A stretch of DNA of 59,558 nucleotides from an uncultured Saprospiraceae bacterium (GTDB lineage Bacteria > Bacteroidota > Bacteroidia > Chitinophagales > Saprospiraceae), in NCBI GenBank assembly GCA_937941765.1, contig CALDGQ010000080.1:1-59558 (forward strand), in the 5' to 3' direction. Both the position numbers and the translations under genes were made by a program. The notes under the pieces were generated by a model. It did not search any database and was not told the origin of the DNA. It was given only the letters and a program-made list of their open reading frames with translations. Shown one piece after another: positions 1-8,543 of the stretch. Position 1 is the first letter of the stretch. Each line of letters starts with the position of its first letter.

Positions 1-231
1 ACGTCAGACTGTGCGAAAACGAAATTGAACCGCAAAATATCGAACAAGCCTGCCTGACTGCCGTCAAAGCAGACAGGGAACCGCAGAATGTAGAAGTTGA
101 GTACGCGAGTATACACGTATATTAATGAATTTCATGCTTAATTGTCCACGTACTCTACTTCGACATTCGATATTCTGCGGTTGGATATTCTGCGGTTCAA
201 TTTCCGAAAGCATATTCGCACAGTCTTACGT
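1..231. repeat. Large imperfect inverted repeat built from iterated words (element A)
   Basis: The first ~115 bases are repeated in inverted orientation up to about 231. Matching arms include ACGTCAGACTGTGCGAA at the left edge and its near complement ending at 231. An inner pair (78-108 against about 147-185) carries the words GAACCGCAGAAT and GAGTACG. The words are reiterated within each arm. Part of the left arm (78-108) recurs in inverted orientation at 45184-45214 with 29 of 31 bases identical. The 1-351 interval holds no convincing gene. The element may extend beyond the window edge. Confidence 0.8.
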
Positions 232-258
232 GTACATACATACTGCCCGCGTAACACT

Positions 259-275
259 CGTTCACCGTCTACCGT
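259..275. repeat. Short word block shared with the 9.6-9.7 kb hairpin
   Basis: The 17 bases CGTTCACCGTCTACCGT are identical to 9711-9727, inside another intergenic hairpin (element C). This places the word type of element C directly beside element A. It lies just outside the terminator of the leftward CAP-domain gene. Confidence 0.7.
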
Positions 276-285
276 CACCCGTTAT

Positions 286-326
286 AAAAAAAGGGCCATC
301 TCTCCCCAGATAGAAGAAATAGCCCT
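286..326 (-). terminator. Rho-independent terminator of the CAP-domain protein gene
   Basis: Read leftward, a stem of about 14 pairs (several G-U) lies at 292-326 and is followed by a run of seven T (A286-292 on the plus strand). It begins 25 bases after the stop codon of the gene at 352-2649. Confidence 0.75.
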
Positions 327-351
327 AAGCATATAGTTAAATGAACTGTGC

Positions 352-2649
352 TTATTTTGAACCAAACATTTGCACCCAAGTGTCTGGCATATCTGCAACT
401 TTACCTACTTTCTTGCAGGCAACATAATTCCATTTCGGATTTAACAATGCTTTACGATGTCCTCGATTCGGAATACCGGAATCTACCAACAACATAATTA
501 CTGATTCTCTTACAGAGTCGGAACCACCAACGAGGTTTTCTGTTCCATCGGTCAGGTCAGTACCTTTTTTCACACGATCCCATGGCCAAGAGCCATCACC
601 ACCTGTATGTTCGATTACGCCCCTAGATTTCAAATCATTTCCATGTTTGGTACCGACTTGATAAAGTCCATCATGAGGTTTTAAGATACTTAAAGTAGGT
701 GTGTTGTTAAGTTCAGAAATCAATTCTTTAGCCGTACTGATTTCTTCTCCATTGGTAGCACGATTCAATTCATCATTTTCCAACTTTTGTATATAAGCTT
801 CGATATGCTTAATGTATGCTTTTGGATTCGAACGGATCAAATTGATTTCCTCAATCATTGCCATTTCATCAGCGCTTGCACCCTTAATAGCCGTGTCTTT
901 TTCATCATCGTTTTCTTTTTTAGGAGTATCTTCTGATGCATTATTTTGTTTTTCGGCAGCCTTTTCCGAAGGATTAACTGGATCAACGTGAGGGGAGTTT
1001 CCTTTAGATACCAACACATCCTCTTTTGGTTGAGGTTCAGCGATATCGTCCATATTGAACATTTGGTATTCTGGTACTGCTAACATTCCATTTGCATTTG
1101 GAGCTTCTTTTGGTTGAATATCCATACCTAGTGCATTAACCGTTTCAAAATCAAGATGACCTGCTAACAATCCATTTGCTTCCTGGAATTTTCTCAAAGC
1201 AGCTTTACTTTTTGGACCAAATATGTCATCAATAGGGCCGGGATTAAATCCTTTTTCCAATAAAGCTAACTGAATTTTTTTGATCAAATTGTCTGTAATA
1301 TCTTGCTCACAAATGATTCGTTTATGCGTAAATTTTGAATCATTTGTCTTTTGCTTCATATAGACTGTCTTGTATTCGGCAGGAACCGGTATGCTGCTGA
1401 CAGTTTCTGGCTTGACCATTTTCTTTGTAACAATCGTCTTGTAAACAGCAGGAATCTGTTTCGTTTCAATCGTTGCAGGAGTCAAGACTACTTTTTTTCT
1501 GATCTTTTTATAAACTGCTGGTATCGTTTCCATTTTCGTCGTTGCTGGAGTAACCAAAACTTCTTTTGTTACATCTTTATACTCAGCAGGAATTTTTTCC
1601 TCTTTATAAGTAGCCGCTTTTTTTACAACAGTTTTTTCCAAAGTATTGTACACCGCTGGAATTACAGTTTCTTTAGTAGTAGCAGCATTTTTCAAAACAG
1701 TTTTTGTTACAGTAGCGTACTCGGCAGGCATCATTTCCGTTTTAAAAGTTGCGGTAGTTGCTAAAACAGTTTTATTTCGCATACCCATTTTAGCAGGTAC
1801 CTGAACCGTGCGCGTACATCCGGAATTGGCGATACCAGAACCATCACATCCTTTGTTGATTTCTTTTGTTACCGTTTGATATTCAGCAGGAATTTCAATA
1901 AGACACCAAACATCACAATCTCTTGGGTCAGCTGACAAGCAATTTTGATTCGCTTCTTTTTTAATCCACTGAGAAGATGCAGGTTTAATTTCTGTTGTTT
2001 CTGTTATCACTTCGATTTCAGGTGTCAATTGTTCAACACGTTCATAAGCAGGTTCGATTTCATACATTTCCTCCACATTATTAAATGCAACTGGAATTGG
2101 ATATTTGACACTGTAAGGACTTGAGACTTCTACGGGTTCGGTAATTGTTTCGTAAGTGGCTGGTGCAATGATGATATTTTTTTTCTCAGGTGCAACCAAT
2201 ACTTTTTCAGTTACGATTTCATATTCTGCAGGGATAGGGACGATGCGAGTGCTTTCTTCTTTTACCAATACTTTTTCAGTAACTGTTTCATAAACAGCGG
2301 GAACTTCAATTAGTTTAGTTAATTTTGGTGTTACTAAAACTTGTTCTTCAACATAATCAAAAGTTGCTGGAACTGCTACTTGCTTTTCATAAGCTGGTGT
2401 TACTAAAACTTGTTCTTCAACATCTTTATAGACAGCTGGAACAATTTTTTCGCGATTTGTTGCGGCTTTTACCAACACCTTGTTTTCTACAGTTTCAAAT
2501 TGGTCAGGAAGTGCATATTTTGCATAACATGCATTATCGCTAAATTGTAATCCAGGAACATTTATTTCATCCTGAGCACACAATTCAGAAATAGGTAGGA
2601 ATAACATTGCCATAAATAAATAGGCAACTACATTTGGTTTAAATTTCAT
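352..2649 (-). CDS. Secreted repeat protein with peptidoglycan-binding and CAP (SCP-like) domains
   Basis: 765 aa with an N-terminal signal peptide ending near ELCAQ. Residues ~40-480 consist of many ~20-22 aa repeats of the form IPAVYKTVTEKVLVKPA, interrupted around 230-290 by a Cys-rich stretch. A peptidoglycan_binding_1-like domain follows at ~490-545 (KKIQLALLEKGF, FGPKSKAALRKFQ), then a Ser/Glu/Lys-rich linker, then a CAP/SCP-like domain from ~640 to the end (EEINLIRSNPKAYI, EHTGGDG, NRGHRKALLNP). The protein is probably a wall- or envelope-associated surface protein. What the repeats bind is unknown. The gene stands alone with its own terminator. Domain calls rest on motif reading; the repeats are seen directly. 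Confidence 0.85.
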   Translation of the reverse strand: MKFKPNVVAYLFMAMLFLPISELCAQDEINVPGLQFSDNACYAKYALPDQFETVENKVLVKAATNREKIVPAVYKDVEEQVLVTPAYEKQVAVPATFDYVEEQVLVTPKLTKLIEVPAVYETVTEKVLVKEESTRIVPIPAEYEIVTEKVLVAPEKKNIIIAPATYETITEPVEVSSPYSVKYPIPVAFNNVEEMYEIEPAYERVEQLTPEIEVITETTEIKPASSQWIKKEANQNCLSADPRDCDVWCLIEIPAEYQTVTKEINKGCDGSGIANSGCTRTVQVPAKMGMRNKTVLATTATFKTEMMPAEYATVTKTVLKNAATTKETVIPAVYNTLEKTVVKKAATYKEEKIPAEYKDVTKEVLVTPATTKMETIPAVYKKIRKKVVLTPATIETKQIPAVYKTIVTKKMVKPETVSSIPVPAEYKTVYMKQKTNDSKFTHKRIICEQDITDNLIKKIQLALLEKGFNPGPIDDIFGPKSKAALRKFQEANGLLAGHLDFETVNALGMDIQPKEAPNANGMLAVPEYQMFNMDDIAEPQPKEDVLVSKGNSPHVDPVNPSEKAAEKQNNASEDTPKKENDDEKDTAIKGASADEMAMIEEINLIRSNPKAYIKHIEAYIQKLENDELNRATNGEEISTAKELISELNNTPTLSILKPHDGLYQVGTKHGNDLKSRGVIEHTGGDGSWPWDRVKKGTDLTDGTENLVGGSDSVRESVIMLLVDSGIPNRGHRKALLNPKWNYVACKKVGKVADMPDTWVQMFGSK

Positions 2650-3377
2650 GATAAGAAATTTTGATTAAGCAATAATCCATTCCATTTAGAATGAACACGT
2701 TCATTTAATTTCCCTTCTGATAAAATTTAGTTTCCCAATTAATAATGCGCTATTAATACATTAATTAATAAGCGTTATTAAAATAACTTCATAGTAAGTT
2801 ATTAATAACTGAGTTATCCGTAAGGGTAATAAAAAAGGTGTGATTGCTTAAAAGTAGAAGTGTGTTTATCGGGGTCGGAGTAAATCCTTTTGTAGTAGTT
2901 TGTATTGTAAATTTATTCAAATTATTTTATTCACCAAATATTAAAGCATTTTTTTTTGCATAAAACGCTGATTGTTAGATATAAAGCGGTTTTTAAACAG
3001 GATAATTGCATTTTTTTAAAAAGAATTAAATTGAATTTTAAAATTGAAATGTTCGATAATGATGTAATTAGGAATTGAAAATGGAGTAGTGGGAAAGTGG
3101 TTTTTATTTTAGGAAGGCATTGAGGCAATACGAAAAAAACAAACAATTGAATTTTAATTTTGAGAAATTAATAATAGAGAAAAGTAATAGTCAATCCTCA
3201 TTTTAAAAATGCAGAAATTGTAATTAAATACTTTATTCGTTTCATGATTTGTTTTAGAAATTCTCATTTAATTCGTAAATAAATAAAATTTTAATAAACA
3301 ATTAATTTGAAATTAAATAGCATTTAGATAAAGAAATAAATAGTAATTAAATCAGCAATAAATAATTATTATACTAT
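2650..3377. other. 728-bp AT-rich intergenic region with clustered palindromes
   Basis: No credible coding sequence. Upstream of the leftward CAP-protein gene lie a long imperfect inverted repeat (2741-2779), a hairpin AATAACTT/AAGTTATT (2782-2803) and the perfect palindrome AGTTATTAATAACT (2797-2810). Together they look like an operator or nucleoid-protein region. The remainder (2900-3377) is simple AT-rich DNA in which I see nothing specific. Confidence 0.55.
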
Positions 3378-4211
3378 TTATTTACTCCAACTAATTTTGC
3401 ACCAAGCCGGTAAATGATCTGAAATACTTCGAGCTATTTTTAATCGTTCGCAGGATTCTACATAATCTAAAACCCCACTTTGTATTATATTTAATTCTGA
3501 ATTTTCATAAATAAAAAAATCAATTGCATGTCTTTTATAGGAGTATTTATTTGAATTTGTGCACGCTCTGTTAAGTGTTGTCTTTTTACCCATTGGTTGA
3601 ATAGATAAATCGTGTTGATCTAATTGATTCCAAAACTTGTCTGTTGAATTAGTATTAAAGTCACCAGCAATTATGATTTCATCATTTGGATACAATTTTG
3701 GTAATTGGATTACTTGTTCATTTTCCCATTGTGGTTTTTTCGAATGAGGGATTGAATGATAATTGGCTAAAAGAAAAGTGAAGTCACCAAATTTAAATCT
3801 GGCCAAATAAGGTTCTCGACAAACAATTGGCGCAAGTGATTTTTCCAGCCATGCACGACCAATTAATTTTACAGAAGAAGTTTTCCAAATAAATGCATAG
3901 CGTTCTTTTTGTTGACTAGTACCAGTGGTCGGCACGCTCACTTTGTAGTCCCATTTAGCACCGCTTCGATTGAGTTGATCCGCTATTTGTGCAACCGCTT
4001 TGGCACCAGCTGGATCTATTGCAACTACTTCTTGAATCGTTATAATATCATAATCGTTCATGATTTTAGCCATGAATTTTATTTCTTCAGCATTTTTCGT
4101 TTTACCAAGATCCTGAATATTCCAAGTAAGAATTGAAAGCGATTGTCCCTGAAGAAAGCTAAAACAGAAAAGATAGAATACGCTTACGAATAGTGTTCGT
4201 GATAAATTCAT
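3378..4211 (-). CDS. Secreted endonuclease/exonuclease/phosphatase-family nuclease
   Basis: 277 aa from the ATG at 4211. An in-frame ATG exists at 4274, but the one at 4211 begins a clean signal peptide (MNLSRTLFVSVFYLFCFSF, then LQGQS), so I chose it. Family landmarks of DNase I-like metal nucleases are present: LTWNIQDLG near the start, ITIQEV (metal-binding Glu), IIAGDFNTN (catalytic Asp/Asn), and the C-terminal SDHLPAW (catalytic His). It most likely hydrolyses phosphodiester bonds in DNA or another phosphoester outside the cytoplasm. It is transcribed leftward, with no obvious operon partner. Confidence 0.85.
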   Translation of the reverse strand: MNLSRTLFVSVFYLFCFSFLQGQSLSILTWNIQDLGKTKNAEEIKFMAKIMNDYDIITIQEVVAIDPAGAKAVAQIADQLNRSGAKWDYKVSVPTTGTSQQKERYAFIWKTSSVKLIGRAWLEKSLAPIVCREPYLARFKFGDFTFLLANYHSIPHSKKPQWENEQVIQLPKLYPNDEIIIAGDFNTNSTDKFWNQLDQHDLSIQPMGKKTTLNRACTNSNKYSYKRHAIDFFIYENSELNIIQSGVLDYVESCERLKIARSISDHLPAWCKISWSK

Positions 4212-4385
4212 TGGGCAGTTTATGTTACTAGAAATATATAAAATTAAGATAATTTGTATGGAATCAAATCTCATTTCCGATATCTAAAGACGTTTCCATT
4301 TTTTTACGAAAATATCTGCATTTGAAATACAATTATTGCGAAGTTTTTCGTCATCTTAGACCTTATTTAAAAGATATAAAACGAT

Positions 4386-4865
4386 ATGAAGCTTAATAAA
4401 TTTGCTGGAATAGTATTCCTTTTACTTTCGCTTTTAGTAATTAGCTGCGGAGAGCCTGATAACAAACCCAAAAAAGGTGCTAAGGATTTGCCACCACCTA
4501 AAAAAGAAATTCGCAAATCAACCGCTGCCAATACAATTAAAGACGAGAAGCCTAAAACGGTAACAACAGGGGCAACCCCTGCACAATTGGCAAAAGCAAA
4601 GGAAATTATTGCCGGTGTAAAAAATGAAGCGATTGAAGCAGTAGACGCAAAGAAAAAATATAAAATGTTTTGTACCACATGCCACGGAATGACAGGCGAT
4701 TTGAATGTGAATGGTGCTAAGGATTTGACCTTATCTAAAATCAGTTTGGAAGAAAGTGTCGCTCAGATTTATCATGGAAAAGGACTGATGACACCATTTA
4801 AAGGTATTTTGGAAAATGAAGAGATAGTGGCAGTTAGTAAGTACATTGTTAAATTAAGAAACTAG
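4386..4865 (+). CDS. Cytochrome c lipoprotein, single haem
   Basis: 159 aa. The signal peptide ends in a lipobox (LVISC, Cys21), so the protein is expected to be membrane-anchored and periplasmic. Residues 22-85 form a low-complexity Lys/Pro/Ala-rich spacer. A class I cytochrome c domain follows, with CTTCH at 96-100 for covalent haem attachment and Met135 (KGLMTPF) as the likely sixth ligand. It probably carries electrons between periplasmic redox partners; no oxidase or reductase partner is adjacent. It converges on the T9SS protein gene and shares a bidirectional terminator with it. Confidence 0.85.
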   Translation: MKLNKFAGIVFLLLSLLVISCGEPDNKPKKGAKDLPPPKKEIRKSTAANTIKDEKPKTVTTGATPAQLAKAKEIIAGVKNEAIEAVDAKKKYKMFCTTCHGMTGDLNVNGAKDLTLSKISLEESVAQIYHGKGLMTPFKGILENEEIVAVSKYIVKLRN

Positions 4866-4871
4866 AATAAA

Positions 4872-4905
4872 AAAAGGCTTCAATCAGCGTTGATTGAAGC
4901 CTTTT
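4872..4905. terminator. Bidirectional rho-independent terminator
   Basis: A perfect 15-bp stem (4872-4886 with 4891-4905) and a GCGT loop, flanked by an A-run on one side and a T-run on the other. It lies 7 bp after the cytochrome c stop codon and 26 bp from the stop codon of the convergent T9SS gene, so it can serve both. Confidence 0.9.
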
Positions 4906-4930
4906 AATTGCGTGTTCAATAAGTGTAAAA

Positions 4931-5983
4931 TTATTTTTTCACCAATCTTCTCGTTATAGTTTCAGAAGTAGTTTCTAATGAAACAAAATAAACACCTGGA
5001 ATAAATCTAAATAGATCAATTGAGGTGTTATTGATTCCTTCTACAGCTTCAATTTCATAATTTTTAACAAGTCTACCAGTTAAATCAACCAGCTTAATAT
5101 TGACGGTTTCTCTTACCAATGAAGAAAAATCAATACTCAAAGTTGTAGTAGCAGGATTTGGATAGATATCTATTTCACCGGCAACGGCATCACGTTCTAC
5201 AGAGATGACTTCAGAAATAGATTCTTTTTGATCAAAATCTACTGTAACTAAACGGTAGTAAGTTTTCAACATTGGATTTACGTCCATCAATTCATATCTG
5301 TTGGCACTGTTTGAATCTCCTGCAGCTCTAATGCGTCCTACTTCCATCCAATTATTAGAATTAGTTGTTGATTTTTGGATGATATGGAATTCAGTATTAC
5401 TTTCTGAAGCAGTTAACCATACAATCTTATTTTCTTCTCCTTTGGCTTCAGCAGTAAATGAAGTAACCTCAACTGGAAGCGCTGTTGCTGCCAAAATTTC
5501 TTCAGAAGTGTACTCACCTGCTCCAGCGTTGCAGCCACCATCACAATTGTAACCATCTCCATTTGCTGTAATGGTAACGTCAGCTGGACAACCTGCAGGA
5601 TCAGCAGCAGTTAAAGTAAAGCAAAAAGTATAAGTACCATTGCTCCATATTCCACAATCACTATCTGAGACAATCCCTGTGATAATCGTCGCAGCACCCG
5701 GAGCCAAGACTGGTCCAGTTCCAAAAGGGATTCCGCTACCACAACTACCGGTGCCATCTGTCCAATTTGGAATAGCAGTAAACCCAGCTGGAAAATCAAA
5801 GAAGAAATTATCTACATATTCCGTTGTGGTTGAAGCAACGTTTATGTCAATGCAAATAATGTCCCCAACCGCACAACCTTGGCTTGTGACAACGGCACTG
5901 ACATTCAAGTCTGCAAACGCACTGACACTGAAAAGCAGCATCATTGTTAAAGAAAGAAACAACTTTGTAAATTTAGTTTTCAT
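4931..5983 (-). CDS. Secreted protein with T9SS type A C-terminal sorting domain
   Basis: 350 aa. An N-terminal signal peptide (MKTKFTKLFLSLTMMLLF, then SVSAFA) is followed by a Cys- and Thr-rich beta-sandwich-like region (~25-165). A segment starting at ALPVEVTSFTAEA (~168) is the type that commonly precedes T9SS tails. The last ~80 residues are a type A sorting domain (IYPNPATTTLSIDF, LVDLTGRLVKNYEI, PGVYFVSLET, RRLVKK). The protein is therefore expected to be exported and attached at the surface by the type IX system. The passenger region is not recognised, and no catalytic motif is visible. Confidence 0.85.
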   Translation of the reverse strand: MKTKFTKLFLSLTMMLLFSVSAFADLNVSAVVTSQGCAVGDIICIDINVASTTTEYVDNFFFDFPAGFTAIPNWTDGTGSCGSGIPFGTGPVLAPGAATIITGIVSDSDCGIWSNGTYTFCFTLTAADPAGCPADVTITANGDGYNCDGGCNAGAGEYTSEEILAATALPVEVTSFTAEAKGEENKIVWLTASESNTEFHIIQKSTTNSNNWMEVGRIRAAGDSNSANRYELMDVNPMLKTYYRLVTVDFDQKESISEVISVERDAVAGEIDIYPNPATTTLSIDFSSLVRETVNIKLVDLTGRLVKNYEIEAVEGINNTSIDLFRFIPGVYFVSLETTSETITRRLVKK

Positions 5984-6357
5984 AATAAAACATGTTTAGT
6001 AAATAAATAAAATATTGGATTATAACATAGTTTACCCGTATTTGAAACTATGCATTTCAAAATCATGGAGTGCGTTAGATGAATTAAATGGATGAAAACT
6101 TTTAAAAAGAAATGGATATGCTATTCTCTGCTTTTATAGAAATTGTCTGTAGATGACAAATCTGTATAAGCTTGTAACAGGTATTGATTTACCTGTCATT
6201 TACTAATATAATGAAATAAAATTAGTTTAGTCGCATGATTTACAAAATAAATGATGTGGTGTTTTTTAGTTGAAAACAAAGGAAGATATGTAAGTTACTT
6301 GTTTGTAAGATGCATTATTAGTAATAGAAATATATTTACTAACTTTTTTTAATGCTT
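5984..6357. other. AT-rich intergenic region, 374 bp
   Basis: This stretch lies upstream of the leftward T9SS gene and downstream of the leftward acyl-CoA dehydrogenase gene. It holds no plausible gene, RNA gene or strong hairpin. It presumably contains the promoter of the T9SS gene, but I could not find a convincing TAnnTTTG box. Confidence 0.4.
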
Positions 6358-7566
6358 TTAAATCATAGATTGTTTAATCGTATTTCTGCCCAACTGATAC
6401 ATATGTACCTCATCAGGACCATCAGCTATTCGGACGGTACGACCATATAACCAAAATCCAGGAAGCGGTGTATCTTGGCAAACACCCATGCCGCCAAATG
6501 CTTGGATGGCGCGATCTACCACATTGCAAGTCATTTGAGGAACGACAATTTTAATCATGGCTACTAAATCCTTCGCTTCTTTAATTCCAAAGCGATCAAT
6601 TTTGTCAGCAGTGGCTAAGGTCAACAATCTGGCTTGTTCAATTTCACATCTTGAAAGAGCAATATCTTGACGAATACTGCTGAATCCACTAATTTGTTTA
6701 CCAAACGCTTTTCTAGATGCAACACGCGTGCACATCATGTCAAGTGCACGTTGTGCTCCACCGATTAAGCGCATGCAATGGTGAATGCGGCCTGGACCCA
6801 ATCGGCCTTGCGCAATAGCAAATCCATCTCCTTCATTCTGAATTAAGCTAGCAGCAGGAACTCGTACATTATTTAATTCTATTTCTGCATGACCTTCAGG
6901 AGAATCGTAATTTCCAAAAACTTTAAGTGGTCGAATAATATTCACGCCGGGTGTATCTTTGGGTACGAGTATCATACTTTGTTGTACATGTCGTTCGGCG
7001 TCAGGATTGGTTTTTCCCATAACAATAAAGAAGCGGCAAGCAGGATTCATGGCACCAGAAGACCACCATTTACGACCATTGATTACATATTCATCACCAT
7101 CTTTTACTATTGAAGTTTCTATATTGGTTGCATCGGAAGAAGCTACAGCTGGTTCTGTCATCAAAAATGCAGACCGTATTTCACCATTCATCAAAGGTTT
7201 TAGCCATTGTTCTTGTTGGGTTGCTGAACCATATTTAGCCAACACTTCCATATTACCAGTATCGGGTGCAGAGCAATTGAATATTTCCGAACTCCAAATA
7301 ACTTTTCCCATCAATTCTGCTAAAGGTGCATATTCTAAGTTGGTCAAACCTGGACTTAAATCACCATAACCTTTTGGTAAAAACAAATTCCAAAGACCTT
7401 TTGATTTTGCCAACGATTTTAGTTTTTCCGAGTCCGGATAATGTTGCCACCTATTATTTTCTACAAATTCATCATGTGCTTTTTCGATAGGGTAGATATG
7501 TTGTTCCATAAATCTGGAAATATCCGATTGCAGTTGTTTTGATTTTTCTGTGAATTCGAAATTCAT
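6358..7566 (-). CDS. Acyl-CoA dehydrogenase, ACAD10/11 type
   Basis: 402 aa, a full-length acyl-CoA dehydrogenase fold. Signature stretches match the dehydrogenase part of eukaryotic ACAD11 rather than ordinary beta-oxidation enzymes: APDTGNMEVL (100-109), TEPAVASSDATNIE (~137-150), GRLGPGRIHHCMR (254-266) and ADGPDEVH (381-388). In ACAD10/11 this domain works with a kinase domain that phosphorylates 4-hydroxyacyl-CoA; phosphate loss and rehydration then give 3-hydroxyacyl-CoA. Here the kinase is the separate gene at 8544. Asp382 sits where medium-chain dehydrogenases carry their catalytic Glu. The gene follows the SDR at 7699 in the same leftward unit. The specific substrate is inferred from family knowledge only. 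Confidence 0.85.
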   Translation of the reverse strand: MNFEFTEKSKQLQSDISRFMEQHIYPIEKAHDEFVENNRWQHYPDSEKLKSLAKSKGLWNLFLPKGYGDLSPGLTNLEYAPLAELMGKVIWSSEIFNCSAPDTGNMEVLAKYGSATQQEQWLKPLMNGEIRSAFLMTEPAVASSDATNIETSIVKDGDEYVINGRKWWSSGAMNPACRFFIVMGKTNPDAERHVQQSMILVPKDTPGVNIIRPLKVFGNYDSPEGHAEIELNNVRVPAASLIQNEGDGFAIAQGRLGPGRIHHCMRLIGGAQRALDMMCTRVASRKAFGKQISGFSSIRQDIALSRCEIEQARLLTLATADKIDRFGIKEAKDLVAMIKIVVPQMTCNVVDRAIQAFGGMGVCQDTPLPGFWLYGRTVRIADGPDEVHMYQLGRNTIKQSMI

Positions 7567-7698
7567 ATTTTAAATTTGTCTTTTTATTGTTATAAGTATG
7601 TTTTATTCATACTGCAACAGGTAATTTTTTAAGTCAGAGATTTCAACAACGTATTCCCTGCGTCCTCCACTTTAAACTATACACGCTTCACTAACCTT

Positions 7699-8463
7699 CT
7701 AAGCAACCATATAGCCACCATCAGAAGTATAAACACCTCCAGTCGTATAGCTAGAATTATCGGCAGCCAAATAAACGGCCAAACCTGCCATTTCATCGGG
7801 TTGAGCCATTCTTTGCATTGGGATATGTCCGACAAATTGCTTGAGCATCTGTTCATTTTGCCATAAAGCTGCGCTAAATTTTGTTTTAATTAAGCCAGGA
7901 CAAATCGCATTACTTCTTATTTTTTTAGCACCCCATTCTTTAGCTTGAGATTTGGTCAGCATGATAAGTGCAGCTTTACTAACACTATAAATACCTAATC
8001 CAAATGACGGTTTTAAACCTTCTACAGAAGCAATGTTAATAATAGATCCACCACCTCTTTTTTCCATAATTGGATGGCAGAGATTAGATAACAACATACA
8101 TGCTTTAACGTTGACATCCATGATTTTATCGAAAACTTCGGCTTCCATATCTGATAAATTTCCAAAAACAGGATTGGTTGCTGCGTTATTAATTAAAATG
8201 TCAACACCACCAAATTCTTGTACTGTGAAGTCAACCAAGTTTTTCAATTGTTCTGAATCGCCGACATGACATGCCTTTGCAACGGCGGTACCTCCAGATT
8301 CATTAATACTCGTAGCAACTTCATCGACTGCCGCTTGTTTGCGACTACTAATGACGACTTTTGCGCCATGTTCAGCCAAAGCACGAGCGATACTTTCACC
8401 GATCCCTTTCGAGGAACCTGTGATAATTGCCACTTTATTGGTTAGGTCAAATTTATGTTTCAT
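7699..8463 (-). CDS. Short-chain dehydrogenase/reductase
   Basis: 254 aa classical SDR. The NAD(P)-binding glycine motif TGSSKGIG lies near residue 15, the structural NNAA motif near 90, the active-site YSVSK near 160, and ICPGLIKT after it. The C-terminal YTTGGVYTSDGGY is typical of the family. It is the first gene of the leftward unit whose second gene is the ACAD11-like dehydrogenase, and it is divergent from the kinase gene. A role as hydroxyacyl-CoA or ketoacyl-CoA dehydrogenase in that pathway is likely but not provable from sequence. All catalytic residues appear present. Confidence 0.85.
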   Translation of the reverse strand: MKHKFDLTNKVAIITGSSKGIGESIARALAEHGAKVVISSRKQAAVDEVATSINESGGTAVAKACHVGDSEQLKNLVDFTVQEFGGVDILINNAATNPVFGNLSDMEAEVFDKIMDVNVKACMLLSNLCHPIMEKRGGGSIINIASVEGLKPSFGLGIYSVSKAALIMLTKSQAKEWGAKKIRSNAICPGLIKTKFSAALWQNEQMLKQFVGHIPMQRMAQPDEMAGLAVYLAADNSSYTTGGVYTSDGGYMVA

Positions 8464-8515
8464 TTGAAATTTTTGATTCGATTAAATTCATCGTAAAGTA
8501 AAGAAAATGTTTAAC

Positions 8516-8529
8516 TTAAAGCACTTTAA
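8516..8529. promoter_or_regulatory. Palindrome between divergent acyl-CoA genes, candidate operator
   Basis: TTAAAG-CA-CTTTAA lies in the 80-bp space between the divergent SDR (start 8463) and kinase (start 8544) genes. The position is right for a regulator that controls both units. No regulator gene is adjacent, so the assignment is inference. Confidence 0.35.
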
Positions 8530-8543
8530 AGAATATTAATTAC

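Noticed and set aside
1351..1764. 137-codon rightward open frame
   Set aside because: It is the antisense of the repeat region of the CAP protein. The periodic Phe/Ser-rich translation is a shadow of the VPAVY repeats.
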